Assembly (NCBI GenBank): GCA_003353825.1 | Contig: PIVW01000017.1 | Span: 1 to 27,863, forward strand | Direction of reading: 5' to 3' | Source of the DNA: Chloroflexota bacterium | GTDB lineage: Bacteria; Chloroflexota; Anaerolineae; J102 | DNA length: 27,863 nucleotides | In this document: positions 1 to 8,479 of the stretch, in pieces | Position numbering within the stretch: position 1 is the first letter of the stretch | How the letters are laid out: each line of letters begins with the position of its first letter | The notes under the pieces: generated by a model | Databases searched by the model: none | What the model saw: only the letters and a program-made list of their open reading frames with translations | Told to the model about the DNA's origin: nothing | Made by a program: the position numbers and the translations under genes

Positions 1-1
1 G

Positions 2-115
2 CATATTCGCTCTCATCTCTCCACCTTTTCTGATGACCGACGCTTTCGTCGTCACCCTCTCAAGTATCTGACTGGCCTGGAAGCACATGCAGAATTTATC
101 GCTCGTCTACTTTAG
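2..115 (+). CDS. Possible C-terminal end of an upstream gene (partial)
   Basis: A reading frame is open from the window edge to a TAG at 113-115 and encodes 37 residues rich in Arg, His and Leu, ending EFIARLL. It lies 62 bases upstream of the subtilisin gene on the same strand, so it could be the tail of a preceding gene. The segment is too short to assign to a family, and an open frame of this length can occur by chance. I do not recognise it. Confidence 0.3.
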   Translation, partial: HIRSHLSTFSDDRRFRRHPLKYLTGLEAHAEFIARLL

Positions 116-177
116 ATATTCCCTCCTGACCTCGCTGGTGTGCGACTTTTTCTCTTTGGCGATATAACGGATTCTTT

Positions 178-2778
178 ATGCGCTTAAAACGACTTATACT
201 GATCTTCAGTGCGGCACTCATGCTGATAGCTATCCTGGCACAAACCAGATCACTGGCTGACGAGCCTGTCGTACCCATCAAACTCAAAGCTGGCGCCTTT
301 ACTCCCGGCGTCGATGACCAGTCGCCCCCCGATAGCCTGACGCTTGACAGCTATGGAGCTGGAACCGAGGGCTATTATCTGCTGCAATTCAGGGGGGCGG
401 TGCAGCAGAGCTGGAAAGATGATGCCATTGCCCTGGGAGCTGAGTTCCTGGGCTATATCCCAGAAAACGCCTTCAAGGTTCGGATGACGCCGGAGCAGGC
501 CGAGTTGATAGCGAGGTTGGACTCAGTCCACTGGTTGGGGTTATGGCAGCCAGCCTACAAGGTCAGCCCATCAGCCGACGATGTTGATATGCGATTGTAC
601 AAGGTCCGTATCGAATCAGGAGCAAACACAGCGGCCGTCCTCGAACAGATCACCACCATCTTTCCTGGACTCCAACACGATTCTGGCCCGTATGTGATCT
701 TACCCGCCAACAGCGAACAAGTGCAACTGCTTGCCCACATCCTCGACGTTGCCTGGATCGAGCCCTATCAGTTGCCCGAGAAACATAACGAAGCGGGTGG
801 GGGTGTGATCATAGGTTCGGCACTGGCCAATGCCAACGGCTATGATGGCTCCACACAGATCGTGGCTGTAGCCGACACCGGTCTTGGCGATGGCACGGCC
901 GCCGGTGCCCATCCTGACATCCCGGCCAGCCGCATTTCAGGCATTTTCAATTGGGCTGGCTCTTCTAGCGGTTGTTTTCGGAGCATAACGGATGATGGCT
1001 CTCAGGATGTGGATAGCGGCCACGGCACCCACGTGTCCACCTCTGTCCTGGGAGACGGCGGTACCGGAGGTGTGGGAAAGGGGGTTGCCTCGGCAGCCAG
1101 CCTGGTCTTTCAGTCGACCGAAAACTATGCTACGATCGCCAGATTTTGTGCAAGATTATTCGGTTATGTCGATGGCTATTACCTCACAGGTTTGCCGGAC
1201 GATCTGAGTGATCTGTTTGGGCAAGCCTATAATGCCGGCGCTCGCATTCACTCCAACTCTTGGGGAAGCAGTGTCTCGGGAGACTACACAAGTGATAGTG
1301 TAACTACTGACCAATTTATGTGGAACAATCCCGATATGCTCATCACCTTTTCGGCCGGGAATGTAGGGGAGGATAGTAACAACGATGGTGTGGTAGACAA
1401 CGATTCAATCGACTCACCCGCTACGGCTAAAAATGTTCTGACTGTCGGCGCCAGTGAGAACGAGCGCCCTGATAACTTTGCCTGTGACACCAGTCTTACA
1501 TATACCTCTCAAGATGCATACCAGAGCGGAGAAACGTGCACTTCCATGGCAGGGACTAATATCCTGGGAACTGCCGGCGCCCGCTGGGGATTTACCACCG
1601 AACCCATGAATAGTGACCTCACGGCCGGCAACAAAGAACAGATGGCGCCTTTTTCTAGCCGGGGTCCCACGGATGATGGCCGCATCAAACCTGATGTGGT
1701 CGCACCCGGCACCTGGATATTGTCGGGCTACTCAGATCTCTACCAGCAAGGCTACGATGCATCCCCCAATCCTACGAATGACATATTTCAGTGGGATGGA
1801 TATGGAATGCCCTTAAACAGTACTTACAAGTATATGGGCGGTACATCGATGTCAAACCCTTTGGCAGCCGGGGCTGCTGCTGTTGTGCGCGATTTTTACA
1901 AAAAAACCCATGACCTCGATGCCAGCGCCGCCCTTGTCAAAGCCACTCTCATCAATTCTGCCGTCGATCTGCTGGACGAGAATAATGACGGTGTCAACGA
2001 CAACGATTTCCCCATACCCAATGTCCACGAGGGCTGGGGGCGTATCGATGTGAATGCAGCGACCGATGGTAGCCATCTATTTGTGGAAAACACTTCTGGC
2101 TTGAACACAAATGGTACGGCGACCTATTTGATTGAGGTCGCCAGCAGTACGCAACCGTTTAGAGTTTCGTTGGTTTGGACAGATTATCCTGCCTCCGAGG
2201 CTGCTGCAACTGCGCTTGTCAACAATCTCGACCTGAAGCTGACGGCTCCCAACAGCAGCCTCTACAGGGGCAATGTTTTTAGCGGCGGTTGGTCTCAGAC
2301 CGGGGGCAGTGGCGACAGCCTCAACAACGTCGAAAATGTTTACGTCCAATCGCCCGCAACCGGTGTCTGGACAGTCGAAATTAGCGGCACGAGTGTTTCC
2401 AATGGCTCCCAACCCTTTGCCCTGGTGCTCGATGGTGATTTCTCGCCACTGGCCGCGCCCTCAGTCGCCATCGCGATCGATAGCAACGACACCACCGATG
2501 TCGTGCTGAGCTGGCCCAATAACCCTGCCATCGACTTTTACGACATCTGGCGGGGGCAGAATCCCTATCTGACAGCGGGCGACGCAGACGCGACATCAAC
2601 AACGGTAGTGACGACATCGGATCCGGTTAGCTACATCGATGACGGCGCTGCCGGCAATCCCGCTCAGAATCAGTTCTACGTCGTGCATTCGGTCAGCATT
2701 CTCGGACAGACTTCTAACGGATCGAGTAGAAAGGGCGTGTTCACATTCGGCCTAACACCCGGAAGTCCGGTACCGTAA
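178..2778 (+). CDS. Secreted subtilisin-like serine protease (S8, KP-43-like) with C-terminal FnIII-like module
   Basis: This 866-residue protein is an extracellular endopeptidase. Residues 1-27 form a signal peptide (basic start, hydrophobic core, cut near SLA-DEP). Residues about 60-205 resemble the pro-region. The catalytic domain shows the S8 triad: Asp233 in VADTGLGDG, His282 in GHGTHV and Ser557 in GGTSMSNP, with oxyanion Asn395 in SAGN. Asp/Asn-rich segments such as EDSNNDGVVDND look like calcium sites. Residues about 635-755 match the jelly-roll domain that follows the catalytic domain in KP-43-type alkaline proteases (VSLVWTDYPA, LVNNLDLKLTAP). The last ~100 residues are a fibronectin-III-like module ending GVFTFGLTPG, shared with three other proteins here. 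The start is an ATG without a clear Shine-Dalgarno, chosen because it immediately precedes the signal peptide. The gene converges on the phosphatase gene, 102 bases away. The protease call is firm; the substrate is unknown. Confidence 0.95.
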   Translation: MRLKRLILIFSAALMLIAILAQTRSLADEPVVPIKLKAGAFTPGVDDQSPPDSLTLDSYGAGTEGYYLLQFRGAVQQSWKDDAIALGAEFLGYIPENAFKVRMTPEQAELIARLDSVHWLGLWQPAYKVSPSADDVDMRLYKVRIESGANTAAVLEQITTIFPGLQHDSGPYVILPANSEQVQLLAHILDVAWIEPYQLPEKHNEAGGGVIIGSALANANGYDGSTQIVAVADTGLGDGTAAGAHPDIPASRISGIFNWAGSSSGCFRSITDDGSQDVDSGHGTHVSTSVLGDGGTGGVGKGVASAASLVFQSTENYATIARFCARLFGYVDGYYLTGLPDDLSDLFGQAYNAGARIHSNSWGSSVSGDYTSDSVTTDQFMWNNPDMLITFSAGNVGEDSNNDGVVDNDSIDSPATAKNVLTVGASENERPDNFACDTSLTYTSQDAYQSGETCTSMAGTNILGTAGARWGFTTEPMNSDLTAGNKEQMAPFSSRGPTDDGRIKPDVVAPGTWILSGYSDLYQQGYDASPNPTNDIFQWDGYGMPLNSTYKYMGGTSMSNPLAAGAAAVVRDFYKKTHDLDASAALVKATLINSAVDLLDENNDGVNDNDFPIPNVHEGWGRIDVNAATDGSHLFVENTSGLNTNGTATYLIEVASSTQPFRVSLVWTDYPASEAAATALVNNLDLKLTAPNSSLYRGNVFSGGWSQTGGSGDSLNNVENVYVQSPATGVWTVEISGTSVSNGSQPFALVLDGDFSPLAAPSVAIAIDSNDTTDVVLSWPNNPAIDFYDIWRGQNPYLTAGDADATSTTVVTTSDPVSYIDDGAAGNPAQNQFYVVHSVSILGQTSNGSSRKGVFTFGLTPGSPVP

Positions 2779-2880
2779 ACTGAAGTCTGCTCGAAACATC
2801 GGTCCCTATGCTAGGAGAGGGCGGAAGATAGCGAACTTCGCCGGCAACTATTGACCAACCTCTCGCGCTTTATAGCTGTG

Positions 2881-4617
2881 TCAGGGCGCCTGACCTGGCA
2901 CTAACGTGAAGGAAAAGTGTCCTACACGCTCTGATACAGCATGGCTAAGGCCGAAAGCATATGCTCTGACCTCGTAGTAATGAGGCGATGGCTCCGGCGC
3001 CGGATAGATCACTAGTTCGCCCGGGTCGGGTAACGTGGTGATGGTGGAGATAGTCGATTCGGACCCTCGGAAGTACGGTTTTGTGGCATGACGCACTTCA
3101 TAGGCCGTGTGGGGATCGGTATGTTGCCAATGCAGTTCGGCGTTGCCATCGATATGAGTGATGTCGAGATCAAGATACCCAGGCAGCAGCGCATCCATGA
3201 CTTTGAATACATCTGTATTGTCGATAAATGCACCTCTCACACTGTCTGAACCTGTTGCATAGCTCGCAAAAAACTCGACGCCAGTACCCTTGGCATACAG
3301 TGGGATAAGGGTGTTCGTGTGAGAACGACTGTTCCAGGCCCAGTATACGGCTTCATCTATGGCGATGACGCCATCTCCGTCATCCTCCCAACTTGCACGA
3401 AGGCTGCTACCAGAGATAGTTTTTTCCAAGCCAAGTTTATACTCATCGACGGAGTTGATTGTTTGGTGCTGGAACACACCTGGCGCGGCAGTTAGGTAGC
3501 CGGTTTCGTGATCGCCGGTGATAACCACCAACGTGTTAGTCCAATCGCTATCATTGTCAGGATCTTCCACCCAGGTTATCACGTGCTCCACCGCCTGATT
3601 GAACCCCACCATCTCGCCGATCATTCTATCCATCCTATTGCTGTGGCTGCCCCAATCCACGGCGCCGCCCTCGACCAAAAGTATAAAACCATCAAAATGG
3701 CGGCTGAGCACGGTCAGAGCGGCCTCTGTCATCTCTGCCAGTGTTGGGTTTTCGGAATGATGCCCAGATCCGTTGGCGAGACGGTAATCGATATTGCCCC
3801 CGGCGCCACCAAATATTCCAGCCAACCTTGGCGTTCCGGCATTGGCTGAGGCAAGTATAGCAGCACCGCCGTCAACGCCGGTTTCACGTTCTACAAAGAT
3901 GAACGCGTTTGCTTGTCCACTCTCATCCATTAGTTTATTGCGGATGGCCATATCGATGTAAGAGGTATTCCAATACGGATGCCCGCCACCTATCACCACA
4001 TCCAGGGGAATTGCTGTACCTCCCAAAGCACCCCCATACTTGCTGTTGTCACCCACAGAACCGGTGACGTTTGCATTCCCCCACAGAGCCTCATTGGCGA
4101 TGGCGTAACCATTGGCACGGGCGACGTTGTGAGCGCCCCAGGCGCCTGGCGTGGCATGGGATATCTGCACGGTGGTAACAGCGCCGGCGGCCATGCCCAG
4201 GACTCTGGCGCGCTCGCTAATGGCAAACAAGCGCCCCATTCCGGCAGCATCGACGCTGATGCGGCCATTGGCGGTCTTGATACCAGTGTAAAGGGCGGTG
4301 GCAGCAGCGGCGCTGTCAGTCGCGCCTGAACCTACGTAATCAAACTCGCTCCATGCTCTAACTGGATCGTAGCTGCCGCCACTGGCATACGTACTTACCC
4401 AATGCTGTGTCCAGGCTTGATAGCCCGGATTCTCACCTGTGTAGGCGTTGGTGGCGGCGATGTGGTTGGGTCCCCAGCCATCGGCGATCATGAGGATGAT
4501 GTATTTGGCCTTGGGGGGAACTCCGTCGGCAGCTACATTGTCAAAATCCGTCACTGCGATCAGCAGCAACAGGATTATTAGCATGACGCCTAGGGTTTTA
4601 CCTGACGCTGCGCTCAT
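2881..4617 (-). CDS. Secreted alkaline phosphatase (PhoA family) with C-terminal FnIII-like module
   Basis: This 578-residue phosphomonoesterase hydrolyses phosphate esters outside the membrane. An N-terminal hydrophobic stretch (about 10-22) is a signal peptide or anchor. The PhoA metal and catalytic residues are readable: Asp46 in IADGWG, nucleophile Ser102 in GATDSAAAAT, His154/Thr156 in SHATPGAWGAHN, Glu316, Asp321 and His325 in EGGAVDWGSH, Asp369-His370 in TGDHETG, and His433 in SRSHTNTLIPLYAKG. A DDGDGVIAIDE segment looks like an EF-hand loop. From about residue 495 there is an added module ending VGHFSFTLVPGQAP, absent from classical PhoA. The start has a G-rich Shine-Dalgarno (AGGGGG) and lies 12 bases after the stop of the upstream propeller gene, so the two are probably co-transcribed. 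With the nuclease at 10784 it would suit phosphate scavenging, which is inference; no Pho box was identified. Confidence 0.95.
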   Translation of the reverse strand: MSAASGKTLGVMLIILLLLIAVTDFDNVAADGVPPKAKYIILMIADGWGPNHIAATNAYTGENPGYQAWTQHWVSTYASGGSYDPVRAWSEFDYVGSGATDSAAAATALYTGIKTANGRISVDAAGMGRLFAISERARVLGMAAGAVTTVQISHATPGAWGAHNVARANGYAIANEALWGNANVTGSVGDNSKYGGALGGTAIPLDVVIGGGHPYWNTSYIDMAIRNKLMDESGQANAFIFVERETGVDGGAAILASANAGTPRLAGIFGGAGGNIDYRLANGSGHHSENPTLAEMTEAALTVLSRHFDGFILLVEGGAVDWGSHSNRMDRMIGEMVGFNQAVEHVITWVEDPDNDSDWTNTLVVITGDHETGYLTAAPGVFQHQTINSVDEYKLGLEKTISGSSLRASWEDDGDGVIAIDEAVYWAWNSRSHTNTLIPLYAKGTGVEFFASYATGSDSVRGAFIDNTDVFKVMDALLPGYLDLDITHIDGNAELHWQHTDPHTAYEVRHATKPYFRGSESTISTITTLPDPGELVIYPAPEPSPHYYEVRAYAFGLSHAVSERVGHFSFTLVPGQAP

Positions 4618-4629
4618 GATGCTGGCCCC

Positions 4630-6129
4630 CTATTCCCCGGTGGCCAACGAAAACTCGAATCTACCGACCGTGTTTGAAAGAAGCGAGAGATTGTTTTCGG
4701 TGGTCTGGGCGCGTACCCGGTAGAAACAGACATCGCAGAGGTCACCATCATCATACGTGGCAACGGTTGGGCTGGCGACATGGTCGACGAGATAGGGCGT
4801 GTTATAGGGGTAATCGCTACGGTAAACCTGATACTGGCCGGTGCTGTCATCCCAGCTCAGTTCAGTCGTCCCCCCCACTTGCCCGATAGTGAGGTTCGGT
4901 GTTGGAGGGAGGGTTATGGCGTCGGGCGTCGCCTCCAAATCGATCTTCCACAGTCCGGCGTTTTCACGGCCACTATCTGCCAATACCAACCAATCTTTGT
5001 CCGGCCAGTAGACAATGGCAATGAAAGGTCGATTGCTAGAGATGAGAGTATCCCAGGTCTCAAGATCATCTGAGCGTAACACCCGCCCCTCTTCACTAAT
5101 GGTGTAGAGATATGTGCCATCCTGGGCAGTGTAGTTGTATGACCAGGACTTGATCGAGAAATCTGGAAATCCATGCTCGGTAATGCTCCCCACGTTATCT
5201 ATCGTAAAAATCCCAGTTCTGTCGAATTTTGGGATGATGAGTTTGTCATCGAAAACCACGAGCCGGGTTCGGCAGGCTGTTTGGTGGTCGAGCAAGGCGA
5301 GGCGGGTCCAGGTGGCGCCATCATCTACGCTTTCGGCAATGCCACATGCTTCACCGTAGACATCATTCCAGGTCACGTAGAGCTTGTAGTTAAAGCCGAT
5401 AATATCATAGGTACGGTATTGGCCTACGCCATTACTTGGGTCGTCCCCACGGGCCAATTCGCTCCAGTTGGCACCGCTATCAGTACTGCTAAACACCTTA
5501 CCTTGATAGTGTTCATCGCAAGTGTCGCCGTTGGCAGGAGAGATAGTTTCATCGCAGCCACTGACGGCCGCAAAATGGGTGTCCACACCATCATGCCACA
5601 AGCCCCAGCTATGGATGACGTTGACAAGGCCATTGTTCAGGCGATATTTCGTCCAAATCGGGTCAGCGAAGCTATAGATATTGCCCCAGGTCCAATCGTC
5701 TTCGCAGCAGGGATCGACGCCGGGGATGTAGAGGGTGCTGCCGACCACCGACATGTCGACGAACCCTTGCTCTGTCGGTTGCCCCACCTTGGTCAATGTG
5801 CTAATGCCGTCGCTACTGACCAGCAACGCCCCATCTCCGCTGTTCTGTGCTGGCCGGGCCGTACCGAAGCCGATGTAGAGGGTGTTACCGACGGGTTCGA
5901 GAGCGTATGCGCCAAAACATGTTTCGTCGCCGTTGTAGCCACTATTGAGTTGGTACCAGTCCCCGTAATCAACACCCGATATCAATGCCTCAAGCACTGC
6001 TTCGCCAACCGTGGCCTTCGATGCATCCTCCTCGAACTCCCGCGCGGGCACTGTGTCTTGGCCAGGCGTCGATCCTAAAGTGAAAAGCAGCATGCAGCAG
6101 GTCATGAGCAACAAACGTAGTGCTGGCAT
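4630..6129 (-). CDS. Secreted Asp-box (BNR) beta-propeller protein with C-terminal FnIII-like module
   Basis: This 499-residue secreted protein is built like a sialidase-fold propeller. I start it at the ATG at 6129, because the longer GTG frame (from 6177) puts 16 polar residues before a good signal peptide (MPALRLLLMTCCMLLFTLG). Two clear Asp-boxes (S/TxDxGxxW) are at residues 215-222 (STDSGANW) and 267-274 (SVDDGATW), with degenerate copies near SDDLETW. I see no Arg triad or Tyr/Glu pair that would justify calling it a sialidase, so a binding or structural role is equally possible. Cys pairs such as DPCCEDD and DLCDVCF suggest disulfides. The last ~90 residues are the shared module, ending NTVGRFEFSLATGE. 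The stop codon is 12 bases from the phosphatase start, indicating an operon. The ligand is unknown. Confidence 0.85.
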   Translation of the reverse strand: MPALRLLLMTCCMLLFTLGSTPGQDTVPAREFEEDASKATVGEAVLEALISGVDYGDWYQLNSGYNGDETCFGAYALEPVGNTLYIGFGTARPAQNSGDGALLVSSDGISTLTKVGQPTEQGFVDMSVVGSTLYIPGVDPCCEDDWTWGNIYSFADPIWTKYRLNNGLVNVIHSWGLWHDGVDTHFAAVSGCDETISPANGDTCDEHYQGKVFSSTDSGANWSELARGDDPSNGVGQYRTYDIIGFNYKLYVTWNDVYGEACGIAESVDDGATWTRLALLDHQTACRTRLVVFDDKLIIPKFDRTGIFTIDNVGSITEHGFPDFSIKSWSYNYTAQDGTYLYTISEEGRVLRSDDLETWDTLISSNRPFIAIVYWPDKDWLVLADSGRENAGLWKIDLEATPDAITLPPTPNLTIGQVGGTTELSWDDSTGQYQVYRSDYPYNTPYLVDHVASPTVATYDDGDLCDVCFYRVRAQTTENNLSLLSNTVGRFEFSLATGE

Positions 6130-6180
6130 AGTTTTGATTATATCTGTGTCATGTATCTTCAGTTTGGCGCAGAACACAAA

Positions 6181-6274
6181 GACCTGTCAGGTTTCCGCCG
6201 CATGTGGTCTGGCAGCCGATTCCATATAACAGCGATTCGTTTGCGAGCACGCATGATCGGAAACCTGACAGGTC
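6181..6274. repeat. Perfect 16-bp inverted repeat around a 62-bp spacer
   Basis: The left arm (6181-6196, gacctgtcaggtttcc) and right arm (6259-6274, ggaaacctgacaggtc) are exact reverse complements. Each arm also contains an interrupted palindrome, ACCTG-N-CAGGT, so it can fold on itself. The element lies just upstream of the propeller/phosphatase operon. It could be a dispersed repeat, a hairpin affecting the operon leader, or a protein-binding site. It has no T-run, so a simple terminator is unlikely. Confidence 0.8.
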
Positions 6275-6505
6275 TGGATGAGCATATTTTGCTCCGCTAG
6301 CAAGGTACAACCAAACGGCGACAAAATGGTCTCGTCGTCCCAGTTAGTGCATATGCTTTTGGCCTAACTCACATGTTGGTAACATGCCTGCGGAACTGTG
6401 GCAGGCAGAGGTGGCGAGAGGGTAAAACAGATCTATTGGTACGGATTGACGAAAATCACGCTCCTATTCAAACTAATCCGTGCAATCTGAGCAATCTGTG
6501 GTTAG
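6275..6505. other. Intergenic stretch without a recognisable gene
   Basis: I see no convincing reading frame here. Near 6476-6503 there is a phrase of the aatccgtgcaatctgagcaa type, which resembles interspersed filler repeats. A related phrase occurs near 23915-23945. The stretch separates the inverted repeat from the small peptide gene on the minus strand. Confidence 0.5.
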
Positions 6506-6643
6506 CTAAGGCAATCCCAAGAGATTATTAGGATTGGGATCGGGACCGAGGACGGAGCCGCTGAATTGTTTCAATTTGCCCTTGTGGACAATGCGAGGTG
6601 GTTCGTAGGTGGTTTTTTCGGGGGGTGTAGACTTGGGCTGCAT
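6506..6643 (-). CDS. Small RiPP-like precursor peptide with lasso-type leader signature (45 aa)
   Basis: A 45-codon frame runs from an ATG at 6643 to a TAG at 6506-6508. A GCGGAG Shine-Dalgarno sits nine bases before the start. The peptide has a Lys/Pro/Thr-rich beginning, then YEPPRIVHKG (residues 13-22), KLKQFSGS (23-30) and a Gly/Pro/Asn/Leu-rich tail, LGPDPNPNNLLGLP. Tyr13, Pro16, Ile18 and Gly22 match the spacing of the YxxPxLxxxG leader motif that RiPP recognition elements bind in lasso-peptide precursors. Ser28 sits near where those leaders carry the Thr before the cleavage site. The tail would be the core. No cyclase, leader peptidase or transporter is in the window, so it would be an orphan precursor or be processed by enzymes encoded elsewhere. 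It lies 93 bases downstream of the DNRLRE gene on the same strand. Without a homology search this remains a motif-based call. Confidence 0.6.
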   Translation of the reverse strand: MQPKSTPPEKTTYEPPRIVHKGKLKQFSGSVLGPDPNPNNLLGLP

Positions 6644-6736
6644 TTTGGAGAACTCCGCTGGAGGGGTCTCGAAATCGAGGGGCGCGAAATCGGTGGATTC
6701 GATCAGGCTGGATATGCTACAAGTTATTATCGCTTA

Positions 6737-7603
6737 CTAGACCGAATCTAGGGTGCGACGGCGGTATGCTACGAACAGGGCGACAGCGGCGAGGGTGGCG
6801 AGGGTGGCGAGGGTGGCGAGGCCTAGGCCGGCGTAGATGGGCCGGTTTTGGGGTTGGTCGGTGCTTTCGGCAGAAAAGGACTGCACGGTGACAACCAGCG
6901 GATCACCAACTCCTGATAACTGAAGTGTGGGTGCACCTTGAGAAATCTCACAACCTGTTGTACTACCTTCACGGTCACCGAAAAAAATCTGGTTGTCATC
7001 TGTTCCTTCGAGTTGAAGCAAAAGTGTGACTGTTCCGTCATTAATCGTCCGTTGAGACTCAAGCCAAACAGCCAAATCTGCACCGGCTGTATCAGTCCAG
7101 TGATAATAGGCACCAGTTTCACCATCTCCTATACCATCAATTGTTCCTTCATCAGCACCCCTAAATGCGGAAACTCCTTTCGCCGCATCAACTACAGCGA
7201 ACGTAGGAATACTGGTCTCATTCCACGTATCAATAGAATCGTTTAATCCCCAGACCGTAACGGCTCCAGTGCCACCTCCGAGACATCCGATTGCTGTTAC
7301 ATTTAAGCGTGCTTGCTGAATCGCTACACCTGCAGTAACCGTGCTGATATCAAACTTCATGATCGCATAGGATGAAGGGCCTGAGGAAGGAAAACCAGAA
7401 CTGGCAGTCATGAGATTATAATCGTTATGGCTACCAAAAGACGCGTGGGCCAATGCATCCGCAACTGGCGTAACTTCAATACTAAATTCGGGCTCAGCAT
7501 AAGAATCGGATTGCATAGCCAGAACAAACACGAGCGAGAATAGGAGTACTAATACCACGAATATAACTACGGGGAATTTCACAAACGTCTTTAACATTTT
7601 CAT
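6737..7603 (-). CDS. Secreted DNRLRE-domain protein with C-terminal membrane helix and Arg-rich tail
   Basis: This 288-residue surface protein starts best at the ATG at 7603 (MKMLKTFVKF), preceded by a purine-rich GAGAG Shine-Dalgarno; the upstream in-frame codons lack signal-peptide character. A strong signal peptide covers about residues 1-35. The middle (about 40-230) reads as a DNRLRE/CBM96-type beta-sandwich: VADALAHASFGSHNDYN, YAIMKFDIS, ARLNVTAIG, DTWNETSIPTF and LAVWLESQ follow the order of that family, also seen in the 1208-residue protein at 24010. The end has a hydrophobic helix with a LATLATLATLAA repeat followed by AYRRRTLDSV. This helix plus basic tail looks like a sorting or anchoring signal. 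It lies 105 bases downstream of the gene at 7709 on the same strand. The function of the domain here is unknown. Confidence 0.82.
   Translation of the reverse strand: MKMLKTFVKFPVVIFVVLVLLFSLVFVLAMQSDSYAEPEFSIEVTPVADALAHASFGSHNDYNLMTASSGFPSSGPSSYAIMKFDISTVTAGVAIQQARLNVTAIGCLGGGTGAVTVWGLNDSIDTWNETSIPTFAVVDAAKGVSAFRGADEGTIDGIGDGETGAYYHWTDTAGADLAVWLESQRTINDGTVTLLLQLEGTDDNQIFFGDREGSTTGCEISQGAPTLQLSGVGDPLVVTVQSFSAESTDQPQNRPIYAGLGLATLATLATLAAVALFVAYRRRTLDSV
6788..6821 (-). repeat. 9-bp tandem repeat inside the membrane-helix codons (3.8 copies)
   Basis: The unit ggcgagggt is repeated 3.8 times without error. It encodes the Ala-Thr-Leu triplets of the C-terminal helix of the DNRLRE protein. Because the unit is a multiple of three, slippage would lengthen or shorten the helix by three residues without breaking the frame. 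Confidence 0.9.
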
Positions 7604-7708
7604 TTCTCTCACAGTAATTACTCCATTAATAGTATAGAAATAGAAAAACACAACTGGAAAACAATGAAACAATCTTAGCTAATATATCATTGAATCTCGC
7701 AACATTGA

Positions 7709-8479
7709 CTAAGGCCAACTGGTTGGCCAGACAGTCGAGGAAGTGCCATCACTCAACACCAAATATGGATAACCAGTTTCCACAAGGTAGTCTGGAGGGA
7801 AGAAACCTCCAACGATTCTGGTACCCCAACTTTGTGCACCGGCATCCCATTTTGAGACTTTCGTTACATTGCCAATATCTGCTGCAAGAGCATCTGCGCT
7901 TGTTGGGCCACTTTTATCGAGTGGGATCATAATGAAATTCCATCCACTTGCATTCAACGCAGGCAGATTGTTCTGACCATACTGAAAACATCCTGTCGCC
8001 AGACATTGAGGTGGCAGGTCCCCTACCCACGCAAAAGAATTAACATTGAGTGTATCATTCGCTGCTATGAGCAAAGCAAAACCTGGATGAACATCAAAAT
8101 CAGGAGGGAAGAAGCCCCCGACAGTTCGGGTGCCCCAACTTTGTGCAACTGGATCCCATCTAGACACCTTTTCTATGGCACCTGGGCAAGCTGGATCACA
8201 GAAGGATTCGATTGTGGCAGCAATACCATCTGCAGTCGTGCTACCTGTATCTAAAGGCAGTGCAATTGCATTCCATGAAACGCCCGACACCGCCACTGCC
8301 TCCGGCGCGAGTACAGCTTCAACCTCACCATCCCCAGCCTGGCCCGGCACGATGCTGGTGACATCAGACACAGCAGCAGCCTCGCTCGTCCCATCCGGCC
8401 CATTTAAGGCGGTACCGGCAAGTAAGCCGAGGGCAACGATCAAGGCAAAAAAGCCTACAACAGAAAGTATTTTTTTCAT
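7709..8479 (-). CDS. Secreted protein with two tandem WN-x-I-PLD repeats, function unknown
   Basis: This 256-residue protein has a clear signal peptide (residues 1-25) and then an Ala/Glu-rich segment to about residue 65. Two homologous halves follow, residues 69-158 and 180-256. Each begins WN(A/F)I(A/M)(L/I)PLD and contains V(S/T)KVS-type and WDxxAQSWGTRxVGGFFPPD segments followed by a G(F/Y)x(Y/L)L strand. This WNLI-x-LPL type of repeat occurs in secreted proteins of several bacterial and archaeal groups; I know of no assigned activity. Cys pairs (FCDPAC, CLATGC) occur only in or after the first half. The start is supported by an AAGGA Shine-Dalgarno eight bases upstream. Upstream (8575-8584) is the palindrome atgatatcat, possibly an operator. 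The gene precedes the DNRLRE gene and may share its transcript. Confidence 0.82.
   Translation of the reverse strand: MKKILSVVGFFALIVALGLLAGTALNGPDGTSEAAAVSDVTSIVPGQAGDGEVEAVLAPEAVAVSGVSWNAIALPLDTGSTTADGIAATIESFCDPACPGAIEKVSRWDPVAQSWGTRTVGGFFPPDFDVHPGFALLIAANDTLNVNSFAWVGDLPPQCLATGCFQYGQNNLPALNASGWNFIMIPLDKSGPTSADALAADIGNVTKVSKWDAGAQSWGTRIVGGFFPPDYLVETGYPYLVLSDGTSSTVWPTSWP

Noticed and set aside
5173..6078. Long plus-strand frame (301 codons) antisense to the propeller gene
   Set aside because: The minus-strand gene has a signal peptide, Asp-boxes and the shared C-terminal module; the plus-strand product has no recognisable domain or Shine-Dalgarno.
4630..6129. Calling the propeller a true sialidase
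   Set aside because: Asp-boxes alone define the fold; the catalytic Arg triad and Tyr/Glu pair could not be located.
6566..6751. 61-codon plus-strand frame opposite the RiPP-like peptide
   Set aside because: Its Gly/Arg-rich product has no motif, while the opposite strand gives a Shine-Dalgarno, an ATG and a lasso-type leader signature.
7604..7672. N-terminal extension of the DNRLRE protein
   Set aside because: The start at 7603 has a purine-rich ribosome-binding site directly upstream and begins the signal peptide; the extension does not.
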